Below are positions 1-12,400 of a stretch of DNA of 64,000 nt, one piece after another. The notes under the pieces are model-generated. The model saw only the letters and a program-made list of their open reading frames with translations, ran no database searches and was not told where the DNA came from. Both the position numbers and the translations under genes were made by a program. The stretch is taken from assembly GCA_038373865.1 (NCBI GenBank), contig JAXGGA010003032.1:46060-110059 (forward strand), read 5' to 3'. How positions within the stretch are numbered: the first letter of the stretch is position 1; each line of letters opens with the position of its first letter. This stretch comes from Uloborus plumipes. Taxonomy: Eukaryota; Arthropoda; Arachnida; Araneae; Uloboridae.

Positions 1-3000
1 TGAGGTCACAAAGTATTTTAACAGAAATAGTTAAAATTTAGTTCAAATATAAAAACATTTAGCGTCACTCTTTCTTAGAATTGAATTTAGAAAGCAAATA
101 CATCGGTAATGAATATATGTAAAATGAAATCGAAAAATTAAATTAAGGTTTTGAATCAGAGGAAAATTCATCTTGGAAATAAATATAAGGTCGAGGAATC
201 CTGAATGAAAATAAAAATTTAATATTCTGCGAATAGTTTTCCCAATGACCTATGTCAGTCGATCAGTAATCGCTGCAGCAAGTCAGGATAAAACTTTTTT
301 TTTTTTTTTTATATTTTCCAATTCAGTCTTGATCACCTTTATACGTTTGCCTTTCACTAGCTAATGTGGCATGCCCTCATAAAGAGTTTGCGTATTAGTA
401 TATTTCAAATACTTTTTATTAAGATAAAATCTGGTCTGCAGTATATGGACAATTAAGCAGACGCACCTTACATGCTTCGAATCAAGCTGTTGTTGAAAGA
501 GCAGCATTGATGCTGGCATTATCGAGCTAAAATATCTACCGCCTGATGTAACAGTGGGGCGTTCTATCGCCCAGCACATCTAAATAGTTTTTCGCATCAA
601 TTTTGGTATCAATTTCCTCTATTGGGAACTTATCAGTAGCAACAGACGGTCCCCACTCCATTGCTGATCCAACTCCATATAGGTGCTTAGAAAACCTAAT
701 TTATATGTATTTTTTAATGACCAATATTTTTCAACCAGTCCGGCCCATCAAAATTTAAATTTTTCTAACTAGAAAAAGCTATATCCTTCCCTTTATCTTT
801 AAAAAACACATTTTTTAGCACGTTTTGGTAAGATTATTTTTTTTATTCTGTAGTATACAGGAATCTATTAACCGATGAGCAATCACGTGCCTTTAATAAA
901 TTTTAGCTTAAAACAATTTTTGTAACCAGGATTGTAAAGCAAAAGGAAGCTTCCTGCAACAATTTCGTAATTAAAGTGTAGGCTACGTCCAAACTCTAAG
1001 TCTGCGACTGTACTTAAAGCCAATTGTCTACAATCGTCAATTAACATTTACATGTTACAATTAGTATGAATAAATATGATTATATTTAAATTTGAAAACC
1101 AATTCTGAATTTCACCATTTCAATCCTATAGCTTTAATTAAACTTATTTTATTCATTTTCTTGTAGCAATCAAATGATCAATACATACCTAATAGAAACA
1201 ATAACTAATTTTTATGTAGTTCAAGCACTTAGGTCAGTATTCCTATGCACTGCATGAGAACTCTATTTCTCTATCCATTCCTTACCATTTCGTTTTCTTC
1301 ATCTAATCCCATTCCTTTACTTATACCCTACTTTTCCTTTATGCATTTTTATTAATATTTTAGCTATTTTTTTTCATTTGTATGTAATGTTACTGATTTC
1401 AATGCTTTTTTTTTTTCAGGCAGCTAAAGATTTTCATTTTACTTAATAATTTTAATAAAACTTTCAGCTTTTAAAATTTTCATTATTATTATCTATTGGG
1501 TAATAAATGTTTTGATTAATAAAGCAACAAATAAGCACATAAAAGTGAGTATGTTTTGTTAACATTAATGAAACTTATGGCATTCCAGTTATGTTATCGA
1601 GAGAAACATGTGCCTTCAACCAGGTAATGCTACATCATTTCAACTCTTACTTTGGTTACACTTAAATAGAAAATGCCTTGAATCACTTCTTAGGTAACTT
1701 AACCCTTACGTAGGTTACCGTTGCAGCAATAATACTTTGAGTTAAGATTTCACATTATAACTTAGCTCAGTTTTTTCACCATAAAAATTTGAATCTTTCA
1801 ACTAAATCAAACAAATCAAGCAGAAGCAAGCCTCAAGCACTTAAAATCGAAGGTGCTAAGCCAATCTATTACCTCAGAGCGTGGCTCAATGTCATGGGGA
1901 CACAGGTGAAACACATTTTCGGGGCCCTCTGTAGTAAAGTCTTCTAAGCACAATCATAGACAGGGAACCAAGAGCGCCAACATCAGGAATCCTGCACTGT
2001 TCAATTACTCACCCAAAACAATTGTTGGGATGCAGAGCATCTCACACCTTAAGGAAGCAGAAGAAAAGAGAAGCAAATAAAGAAGATAATCTTTTTTTTT
2101 TTCTTTTTCTGAAGTAATAGACTAAAACTAAAACAATTTCTCCCTGCTGGGGTAATTTTATTCCGTTTGATGCCTCTGAAACTCAGGGCCCATATCATAA
2201 TTGATCTGTTCGGTAATCAGGCATTGCTTCAGAGCTGTTTAACATATATTCGTCATCCACAGAAGCAAGCTGTTGGTGGAAGCTTAAAATGCTTAGGAAA
2301 AAGGCTATGTATGCTTACTTTTACTCAGATCATTAAAATTATATTCAAGCAGTGTTGAGCATTAAACAAGAAAATGTCCAGCAAACAATCACTCAATTAG
2401 TAAGTAAATTGATAGTTCTCATTTATCTCTTCTCAACGAAGAGTCTTGGATTATTCAAGAGCAAACTTTTGTTTCTAGACCTTGTTTGTTCTACTTTTCT
2501 TAAGACTGTACAAAAATGCTTTATTATTTCAAAATAGACGTTTTGTACTGCCAAACATGTTAATCGATGTTTGGCTCTTAGCATATCCAAATAAATATTT
2601 ACATTTCTACCGCCATTAATTATGGACTTATTTATCAGTACTAACTTCGTACTGTTTTAAATTTATCTATTGTAATTACACACAAACCTTATATGAGGCA
2701 AATATAAAAAAGAAATTCTTTAGATTTGACTTTTTTTACTCTTGTTTATGTGTATTTTCGTCACCTATTGGTGGCAACCAACCCATAGATTTTTAAATTC
2801 CAACATTAACATCAGCTTCACTTGGCATTCGGTTTTTTAAAAATCAATTGACTTTGATACGAATTGACTCAATGCGTATGGACTTTGATACCACTATCAT
2901 ACGTTGACCTTTTGATTAATCACTTTTTTTTTTATCAAGGTAAGACCACTACTTTTTTATTCAGTGCATGGTTTCATTTTTTTTGGTGTTTGTAAAAAAT

Positions 3001-3238
3001 GAAACATACAGTTTAGAAACTTTTTCTTAAGCTACTGCTATAAGTTAAAACCAGATTCCAACTTAGCTTCTCTATTAAAATGACATCAGTAGAGAAAAAA
3101 AAAGATATTATTTAGTCCTAAGAAGTTATTTTAACGAAATGCAGCACTGTTAAATTAACATTTGGAAAATTTCCATATTCCAGCAAAGTATCTAGTTTAT
3201 CCAATATCTTTAGTGCGTTTACTCATGTTCTTTTACAG
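1..3238. other. Intronic DNA upstream of the first visible KCNQ exon
   Basis: AT-rich, with homopolymer T runs near 297-311, 1407-1418 and 2092-2104. No exon could be supported. One higher-complexity patch at about 1866-2075 stands out from its surroundings (mixed GC, CAGGTGAA at 1912) and could be an old element fragment, but it has no recognisable product on either strand. Confidence 0.5.
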
Positions 3239-3441
3239 TTTTAAACACAACACCTCATTCGTCAGTCGATTCTCAACTATTCGACGTCACAGGCCACCTT
3301 TTACACATTCTCCAATGGCGAGAAGCCGTTGTAGTGACGTCAACACTTCATCCGACAACCTTAGCGGTCGTATCAGACCAAGTGTCTCGGAGGATTCCGT
3401 ATCTAAAGATTTCTCTGAAACTTCCAAAAGAAATTCAGACG
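3239..3441 (+). CDS. KCNQ: KCNQ exon: cytoplasmic linker before the distal helix
   Basis: A pyrimidine-rich acceptor (ttcttttacag) precedes the exon and a gtaagg donor follows it. The exon carries one base completing the previous codon, then 67 codons, then one base (phase 1). It reads [18 protein letters not shown] followed by a Ser/Thr/Arg-rich stretch containing [13 protein letters not shown]. This basic, serine-rich linker sits between the two calmodulin-binding helices in KCNQ proteins; RFSTIRR offers a basophilic-kinase type site. Assignment comes from in-phase splicing to the next exon and family layout; the segment is poorly conserved on its own. Confidence 0.8.
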
Positions 3442-6400
3442 GTAAGGTTTTTCTTATTTCTATCTTATTTGATTATAAATAAAATTCCTCTTTTCTCAAT
3501 TGAAATGCATAAAGTTTCACGCTGTATTGCCATTTTCCCTACCTTTCAAGCTCTTCTTTTTATGAAAATTTTCTGTTCCACTTCTAGTATATTCTAGACA
3601 ATACTACAAGCCCATTTACCCCCTAAAAACCCTAAATAAGCAGATAATCCTTAAAAGGGTCGTCTGGAGGCAACTCTTTCAACTCAAAATAGACCGGGGA
3701 GCCACATGGACTGACCCTTAGGACAAATGAAAAAACTCTTAGCGTCACTTAGGAAAGTGACACTACAGGGCAATTCCACGGTAACTTACGTTACATTTCG
3801 ACCAACTCTTCTGCATTTAGCACCTCAGTACAGACAAATTTTGTTACCCAAACCTTGTATGAAAGCATTCTGGGTCAATCCATGTCAAATCACCCAGGAA
3901 AACGGGATTTTGTAACCCATGTCCTCGGATTTTGATAAAACTTGGTGTATTTAATATTTTTATGGTGGTAAGTAACCATATGAATTCTTTTGCCCATATG
4001 TGATCTGGTTTTTGTTTTACAGGCCGTCAAACTTTTCAAAAAATTGCATTTTCTGTCAACCGCTAAGCCTAATCTGCATGTATACGTATCTCTTCAGTAA
4101 ATTGTGACGGGTGCAGAAATCTTTCAATATTTCCAAAAATTCTCAGATATGTTGCTGAAAGTATGAGGATTTAATAAAAAAATACTTGAAATTTATATAA
4201 TATAATTTTGTTTGAATAAAATTTGAATAAACTACGACAAGCATTTTTTTTCTTGTGCAAAACATGAGTTTACTTAAGTGGCATTTCACGAAAAGGCGGA
4301 GGTCCTATTCAATAATGGAAGCATTCGAAATGAGCCTGAAGGTGTGTTCTATCATTGCAAAGAATAAAATTAGTGGTTTTTTTCGTTTTCTTGTTGCTGT
4401 TGCACAATATACACATTTCAGTATCAAAATTTTTGAAAAAAAGTTCTAGTCATTTTCCTAACCTAAATTTCACTGAAAAGCAAACATACCTTTATTTTTA
4501 AGTGTATTTACAGCCCTATTATGCTACTTAAAAATCATCTTAATCCCTTATTAAGCAGAAAGAAAAGTGAGAAATAATTTATGACTCCCAAATTCAGTTG
4601 TTAAGTTCAGAAAAATATCAGATGTAGAAAAAAGATGTGCAAAACATGAATTCACTTTAGTAGCTTTTTATGAAGAGGCGGAGGTCATATTCAATATTAG
4701 AAGCATTCGAAATAAACCTAAAGGTGTGTTCTATCATTGCAAAGAACAGAATTAGTGGCTTTTTTCGTTTTTTTTTTTTTTTTTTTTTGCTATTGCACAA
4801 TATATACATTTCAGTACCAACATTTTTGAAAAAAGTTCTAGTCATTTCCTAACTTATTTTTCAATATTTTTTGTGTAAAAGAAGCATAGCTCATGCTTTT
4901 GTAGCATAAAAACGTATTATATTTATTTTTAATGATTTATAATTGTATTGAATGTGCGAAGAAGAGATAGGATAGCACAATCTTTGAAGAAAAAATAACA
5001 ATGAAAAATATGAGTTTCCGAATATTATCGGATTGTTTGTCTTTGAAGTGTTTGTGTGATCCTGTTTTCAGCAAATTTAAGGAATATTCTGTTTGATATT
5101 TTAACGCTCGACCTTCCTTGCATTTCCGACGTCGGACAGTACTTGTTGAAGTCACGTTATCATGAAATATTCGGAATACTTATTTTGTACATATTCAATC
5201 TCCTTTTGAAGAGAATAGTAACATCTTCCAGAATCTTATGTTACGGACCGTTTGACGTAGTTATTTCATCTAACATCTTACCATTTCTTGGTTATAGTAA
5301 AGATAATAGTCCTTTCTTAGGTAAAAGATAGTCTTGCTTCAAATCCAGCATAGTCACTTACTTGAAAATTTTCAATTTTTTTCTTTTAAACTCCAATAGC
5401 AAGTGTCGAAAGCTGTATTTGCTCTTAACTGGATGCTGAAATTTCTAGTTTATTTTTATTGAATTATGTCTGTCCGGGGCTCTAGCTTTTTAATTATCTC
5501 CTATTATTATTTATCAGCGCAAACCAACCTTCCTGATAAGCGAATCCAATGAAAAACAAACAAACCAAAATAGAAAACCCACTCACATTCTTTATCCCTC
5601 TTATCACTATGACCCATATTTTGATAAAATAAGAAGAGACCTGATACATGCGCAAATGCAAGGAAGGTTGAGCGTTAAAATATCAAACAGTATATTCCTT
5701 AAATTTGCTGAAAACAGGATCACACAAACACTTCAAAGACAAACAATCCGATAATATTCAGAAACTCACATTTTTAATTATTATTTTTACTTTAAAGATT
5801 GTGCTATCCTATCTCTTCTTCGCACATTCAATACAATTATAATTCATTAAAACTAAATATAATACGTTTTTATGCTACAAAAGCATGAACAATGCTTCTT
5901 TTACGCAAAAAATATTGAAAATTAAGTTAGGAAAATGACTAGAACTTTTTTCAAAAATGTTGGTACTGAAATGTGTATATTGTGCAATAGCAACAAGAAA
6001 ACGAAAAAAAGCCACTAATTTTATTCTTTGCAATGATAGAACACACCTTTAGGTTTATTTCGAATGCTTCTATTATTGAATATGACCTCCGCCTCTTCAT
6101 AAAAAGCTACTAAAGTAAATTCATGTTTTGCACATCTTTTTTCTACATCTGATATTTTGCTGAACTTAACAACTGAATTTGAAAGTCATAAATTATTTCT
6201 CACTTTTCTTTCTGCTTAATAAGGGATTAAGATGATTTTTAAGTAGCATAATAGGGCTGTAAATACACTTAAAAATAAAGGTATGTTTGCTTTTCAGTGA
6301 AATTTAGGTTAGGAAAATGACTAGAACTTTTTTTCAAAAATTTTGATACTGAAATGTGTATATTGTGCAACAGCAACAAGAAAACGAAAAAAACCACTAA

Positions 6401-9400
6401 TTTTATTCTTTGCAATGATAGAACACACCTTCAGGCTCATTTCGAATGCTTCCATTATTGAATAGGACCTCCGCCTTTTCGTGAAATGCCACTTAAGTAA
6501 ACTCATGTTTTGCACAAGAAAAAAAATGCTTGTCGTAGTTTATTCAAATTTTATTCAAACAAAATTATATTATATAAATTTCAAGTATTTTTTTATTAAA
6601 TCCTCATACTTTCAGCAACATATCTGAGAATTTTTGGAAATATTGAAAGATTTCTGCACCCGTCACAATTTACTGAAGAGATACGTATACATGCAGATTA
6701 GGCTTAGCGGTCGACAGGAAATGCAATTTTTTGAAAAGTTTGACGGCCTGTAAAACAGAAACCAGGGCACATATGGGCAAAAGAATTCATATGGTTACTT
6801 ACCACCATAAAATTATTAAATACACCAAATTTTATCAAAATCCGAGGACATGGGTTACATGACCGGGTGAACTGACGTGAAATGACCCTTCTATGAAAAT
6901 GACAGTTGAAAGAAAAATTAAAATGCAAAAATATTCGATGCATTTAAATTTTATAAAATCTAGCAGTCAAAGATAAGACAGTAACTTGCGTTACACAAAA
7001 AGGGAATGACATGATATGAAAATTGGTTCTGAGGCAAATTTCTGCTCTATTACAGCTGTTTTCTTATTTGAAGCATAATTTATCAGTTCCTTATAATGCT
7101 TAGGAATATATTTTCATTAATTTAAAAATTTATTTCAACAACTGAAAATTATGGGAATTTTTAACTGGGTAACTTGCGTTATAGTAACTTACGTTACAAA
7201 ATTTACGTACAAACACATCTTTATTACAAAAATTAATGAATGAAAATTACAGCTTAGTTTAGATCGAAATATTGAAAATTAACAATTATGAATTAAATTT
7301 ACAGAAATTTAATACCAAACTCAGTAACCAATCAAAAATATTACATAACATAAGACTTAAATCTATACTGGCTGCTGTTATTAACAAGTTCAGGTAATTC
7401 AATTTTTCAAATCGTGCTTTCTTTCTGATTATAAATTTCATCTGTCGTTACTGGCCATTTCTAATTGGTTCCAACAGCAGCCATTACTTATATTTTAAAC
7501 TCGTTTTCTTCAATAATCGTCACAACTCAAGGATGCAATGTATTTTCGTACTTTACCACATACCATTCACCAGATTTTATCTCTGTTTTTTCTTCTTATT
7601 CCTTAAAATACTTAACTAAACGAAACCCCACAGTTTGTTAGTTTCTAGTTCTTAAATGGTCATTGTCAATGTGTGGATCTTCAGAAAGTATTTTTGATAA
7701 ATTTTGCTTTTTCTAACATTTCAATACCATAAAGAGTGACTTTTATTTACAAATCTGTAATATCCACATGACTTTTCTCATACCCGCATCTCATACAGCG
7801 TCTTTTCGTCATCTTTTCGTCAGAGTTCAGTGGCATTTTAATGCGGAATAAAATGTATTTCACCTGTAAGAGATAAAATATTTTTGTATTTGTTACTTCC
7901 AAAACATGTTTGATAACTTTAAAACATAACAGAAGTCATTATTGAATAATTTATAGTACATTACTCCTAAATATTATGAATGCAGTGATATTGTTTAGAG
8001 AGAATTAATATCTCAAAAGCCAAAAAGAAACATATAATTTATAATAGAGGTGTATTGTAATCTTATTAACAAATAGAGACATTTTAAGAAATATGATTGA
8101 TTTAAATTAAGTAAATACAGTACAAATTTAAAAGAATTCTTGCATAAATTACTCCTACTTACCACATAGGTTTATTTCACAATTTACTTTCTTTATAAAC
8201 ACAAGTATTTAAGTTCTACTTGGGTAACTTACGTTACCTGCATATGTCGGTAACTTACGTTACACGTTTTGATAGTAACACAAAAAATTAAATGGGCAAT
8301 ATTTAAAAAAAAAAAAAACTTCAACTATTTGCTTAGCACACATTTATAAGATAGAAAATATAGCATTCTTAACATTGCATTGCCCTTTCTTTATGCACAT
8401 CATGAACTTTAACATGTTTTTGGTAACTTACGTTACATAGAACAGTGCATTTTTGAAGTTAACATAAATCACGTAATTTTCCCCGAAAACGCTCGTTTTA
8501 GCAATTCGCAATATTGAATTAAAGTAATAATCAATATTCTTCCTTTAAAACAGTTATCTAAAGAAAAAAATTGAAACTTACCAACGTTGAAAGATTGCTT
8601 TGCCAAAAGTTAAATATTCCATTTCCAGCTTCAAAGTGCTGCCAAAACTAAAAATACTACATTCTTGACAAAAACTTAGTATAAATAATAAACTTCTAAC
8701 ATTTTTAAACTAAAAAATATGTAAAACAGACGCATTGCTGTAATTTGATTTTTCCAACGCTTTTCCACACTTGCATGGAATTACCTACAGATGGCGACTA
8801 AAAGCAGCAGGGTATCGCAGCTGATTTTATGTTACAATTCACATTGAGCGACTTGCTTGATTTTCTTCCTTGAACATCAGGAATGGAATATAGCACTACA
8901 AGAAACAAAGAGTGAAGAGAGGACAATGTCTCTTCATTCTTTAAATAAATTATTTTCCTTTTTTTGTCAATGTTCCTCCATATCATTCACTGAGAGGGTA
9001 CGAGTGGTGGAAATAATTGAGAGTTCATTTCATAAAAACTTTTTAGCAGTTCTTGTTTGTTTAGGATCTCCATGTCAGCCTGCAAAGCATCTATTGATTA
9101 AATGTAGGATAGAACTGCAGCTGTCTGTCAATATCCAAATACCCGTTTAATTTCAGGCTATAGCCACACTTTAACTTCAAATTTATATCAATAAGCTCAT
9201 TCCTGAGAACCAAGCAACAGTCTGATATTCTAAGCTTCATTATCATGGAAATATAAGAATCTCATCAAGCGGGATAAAAATCTTGACCAACAGAACCAAA
9301 CAGTTTGCCTTTGGTACCATCCCCGCAAAAAAAAAAAAAAAACTTTAAAATAATGGGCATCTAATATGTCTACTTTTTGCGAGTAACTTATCTGGCGAAA

Positions 9401-12400
9401 ACCAGTAAAGTTTCCAGCTAAAAGTCAGTTAATATTCTGAAACTTAGCTGAAATCTTTGTGGAATAACTAAGGATACTTATTTAAGGTAGCAGTAATAGC
9501 TCGGCACTGCTCTGATTTACCAGGAAGGCTTCTAATGTACAGTCATAGAAAAAAAAACGAAACACTCGCTCGTATTTAAAGACTATTATAGAGACACGTG
9601 TAATATGTTATTTTTTCAGGGTGATCCACAACGTCATTCAACTTTGTATACCAAATCGTTTTAAATTTGCTCCAGCCGTTGCTTCACAATTGAACTGAGA
9701 AAAAGCCGTCCCGTACTGTTAAAAATATTTTTGATACTTGTGCATATAATACCTAAACCGCGTTAGGAACGGTAAAGATTGTTTTTTTTATATTAAAGTA
9801 TTAACCAACCCAACAATAAAAACGTCATTGACTTCCTCTCAAATAAAATTTTGAATTTTTATAAATTATGAAATAAACATTTGAAAAAATGATGATCTGG
9901 AACCATATAATATTTTAATGGAGAAACAATCTAGAAGTATGTTTTGACTCCAACTCATTAATTTTCGTATTCCATGCTGATGAGGGCATAATAAGCCCGA
10001 AACTGCAGTCCATGAATCGAAATGAACGAGTTGGCGGTGTTTTGCATGTTCCTGCCTTAACCCTTGCTTAGGGGCGGTTGCTCACTGCTTTAATCGAGAA
10101 GTGGTTTTAAAGGAGAATCCAAAATGGGAGCTCAGAATATTCAGTAGTTTTTAAGATATGCTAAAAGAACCGTTTTTCGGGACCATATACAAGTGTGCAA
10201 ACTAACACAACAGCAGTGGATTTCGATTTAAAGAAAGGGGAATATGCTTATCTACCAGTTGTGGAATTTCCTCATCGTTTTTATAAAGTGTTTTGTTTAC
10301 AACAGTAAGTAATAAGTTGAAAGCAAAATAGCAAATAAAACTGCTGAGTATATTTTAAAACTGGTAGACAATCTTATTTTTTGTCTATTAGTGAGAAGTC
10401 TGCTTTCATGCAACATGCAGTAATTCAGAAAACTTTTTACTTGAATGCTTGATTGAAACAGAAAAATTAGCATCTCGGACGATTATGCGAAATAATCTGA
10501 GACGAATGGATGTTTTTTTTTTAATTCTGAGCCTCGGTTTTAACACTATTGCCAATCCTAATACAGTAGTTTATGTAAATACAAAGACTTTTAAAACGTA
10601 ACCCCTCTCCAAAAGATATGTGCTGCCTGAGTTAGTCCGTAGCTAAAAGTTTGCATCTATCTTTGTTAAATCAAAAATATAGAATGTTGTATTTTTTCCT
10701 TGAACTCTAACAGTAAGATTTTCTCTTCAAGTTTCAAAAGATATTATAACTTTAACAAAACCCGAGAATTTTTAATTAATAACGAAAAGCAAACATATTA
10801 TTGCGAGTAACTATAGGTAATTTGATCGAAAAAATATGATTTGTCTACTCTTTGTAAATTTCGACCTTGAAAGTAGCATTTTAAATGTTGTGGTGTTCCC
10901 TAAATCTTTGGTCGGTCATAACTATTGTTCTACTGATCCTTAAGTAATGCCGTTTGGTACCCAGCTTACTTTTGACCCTACGCGCCTAATTTTGTAACCA
11001 AATGTGGGGGTTTTCACACTGTTAAAAAAATTTCCTGAAAATAACGAAAAAATATAAGGCAGCTGAGTTGCCGGAGTGTTTCTGTTTCGTTAATTATATT
11101 TCCGTGATTTTACGGAAAAATGACGAACGGAGCGTTCGTCATTTTTCCGTTAGGCATTTTTTTCGTTTCGTAATTCTCCGTTCTTCATTTTTTCGGTTCT
11201 TATTTTCCCCGCTTATAAGTTATAGGCCTATACCTATACGCTTTGACTTATATGTATACATGCAAGATGGAAAATTATTTAAATTTTGCAAATTAACAAG
11301 CGCTTTTATAGCAGCTTAATATCAATAGCAAATTATGTATGGAAGTTCAATAAATTAGTCCTTTAAGTGTCGCAAAATGCGTAGATTGTGTAGAACAACA
11401 AATGCACAAATTGAAATTTTAAGAAACATTTGAAAATTTGCGAAACAATATAAACATATAAAAAGAACAAACATGGGTAATGTGCTGCCTTATCTTTTTC
11501 GTTTGTTCTTTTTATATGTTTATATTGTTTCGTAAATTTTCAAATGTTTCTCTAAAGTTTCTTAAAATTTCAATTTGTTCATTTGTTGTTTTTTCCAATC
11601 TACACATTTTGCGCCACTTAAAGGACTAATTTATTAAACTTTCATATATTATTTGCTATTAATATTAAGCTGCTATAAAAGCGCTTGTTTATTTTGCAAA
11701 ATTTCAGCATAAGCGTATAGGTATAAGCCTATAACGTAAAAATGTGGGTGATTAAAATATGGGAAAATGAGAAACAGAAAAATAGAGCAATTAAAAAAGG
11801 AGCGTAAACTAGCTCACCGGAAAATTATACATACATAAGACAAAATGATGAGCAAAAATGTAAACTTAAAACTCTTACGAATTTTGTTTTTTAGAAAAAG
11901 TTTGAAAATATCCGCTCATATACTTCAAACTTTTAAACATCTTGCCTTTAAAAAAAATACTAAAGCAATACAAGATTTGACTTTTTTTTTTTTTTTTCAT
12001 TAAAAATTTTAGTTCATTAAAATAACATGATTTTTTTGAAAAGATTACATCAATCTCGCATAAAATACTCAAATATTTTGAAGATGGAATGATCAATGCA
12101 TAGTATTTCTGAGCGCATAACTTCAAAAAATTAAAAAGTATTAACAAGGTACATTCTTTTAAAAATATTTTCTCTTATGTTTGAATAAAAATTAAGTTCT
12201 TCCGAAAGTTCTTTTTTTCCTTTCTGAATTTGAAACATTCGTGGTTCCTTTAAAAAAAAATCCTGTATTGTTACTGATTTCCTCTATTTTCATATATATT
12301 TACGTTATGGTGTTCATAGTGATCAACACTTTCAGAAATGCACTCTCAAAATTAACGAATTTTCTTTGTTTTTGATGAAATCACTTCCAAGAATATACCC

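Larger units (their letters stand above)
3766..8790. mobile_element. Possible outer DNA element around the foldback
   Basis: At about 3766 the sequence reads ACAGGGCAATTCCACGGTAA, and at about 8775-8790 the reverse strand reads TAGGTAATTCCATGCAAGTG. These share an imperfect GG-AATTCCAYG terminus. Between them are seven copies of a GTAACTTACGTTAC motif and the foldback element at 3872-6888. The boundaries are inferred from a weak terminal match, and no clear target duplication was found. Confidence 0.3.

Noticed and set aside
3589..3722. A 44-codon open stretch ending [11 protein letters not shown] after the first visible KCNQ exon, considered as an alternative 3' exon.
   Set aside because: The acceptor is ambiguous, no homology is recognised, and it abuts a transposon end; more likely a remnant of an old element.
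4255..4449. 64-codon open frame (and its mirror at 6321-6515) considered as a small gene.
   Set aside because: Present only because it lies in the arms of the foldback; the diverged duplicate at 4670-4852 breaks it with a T run.
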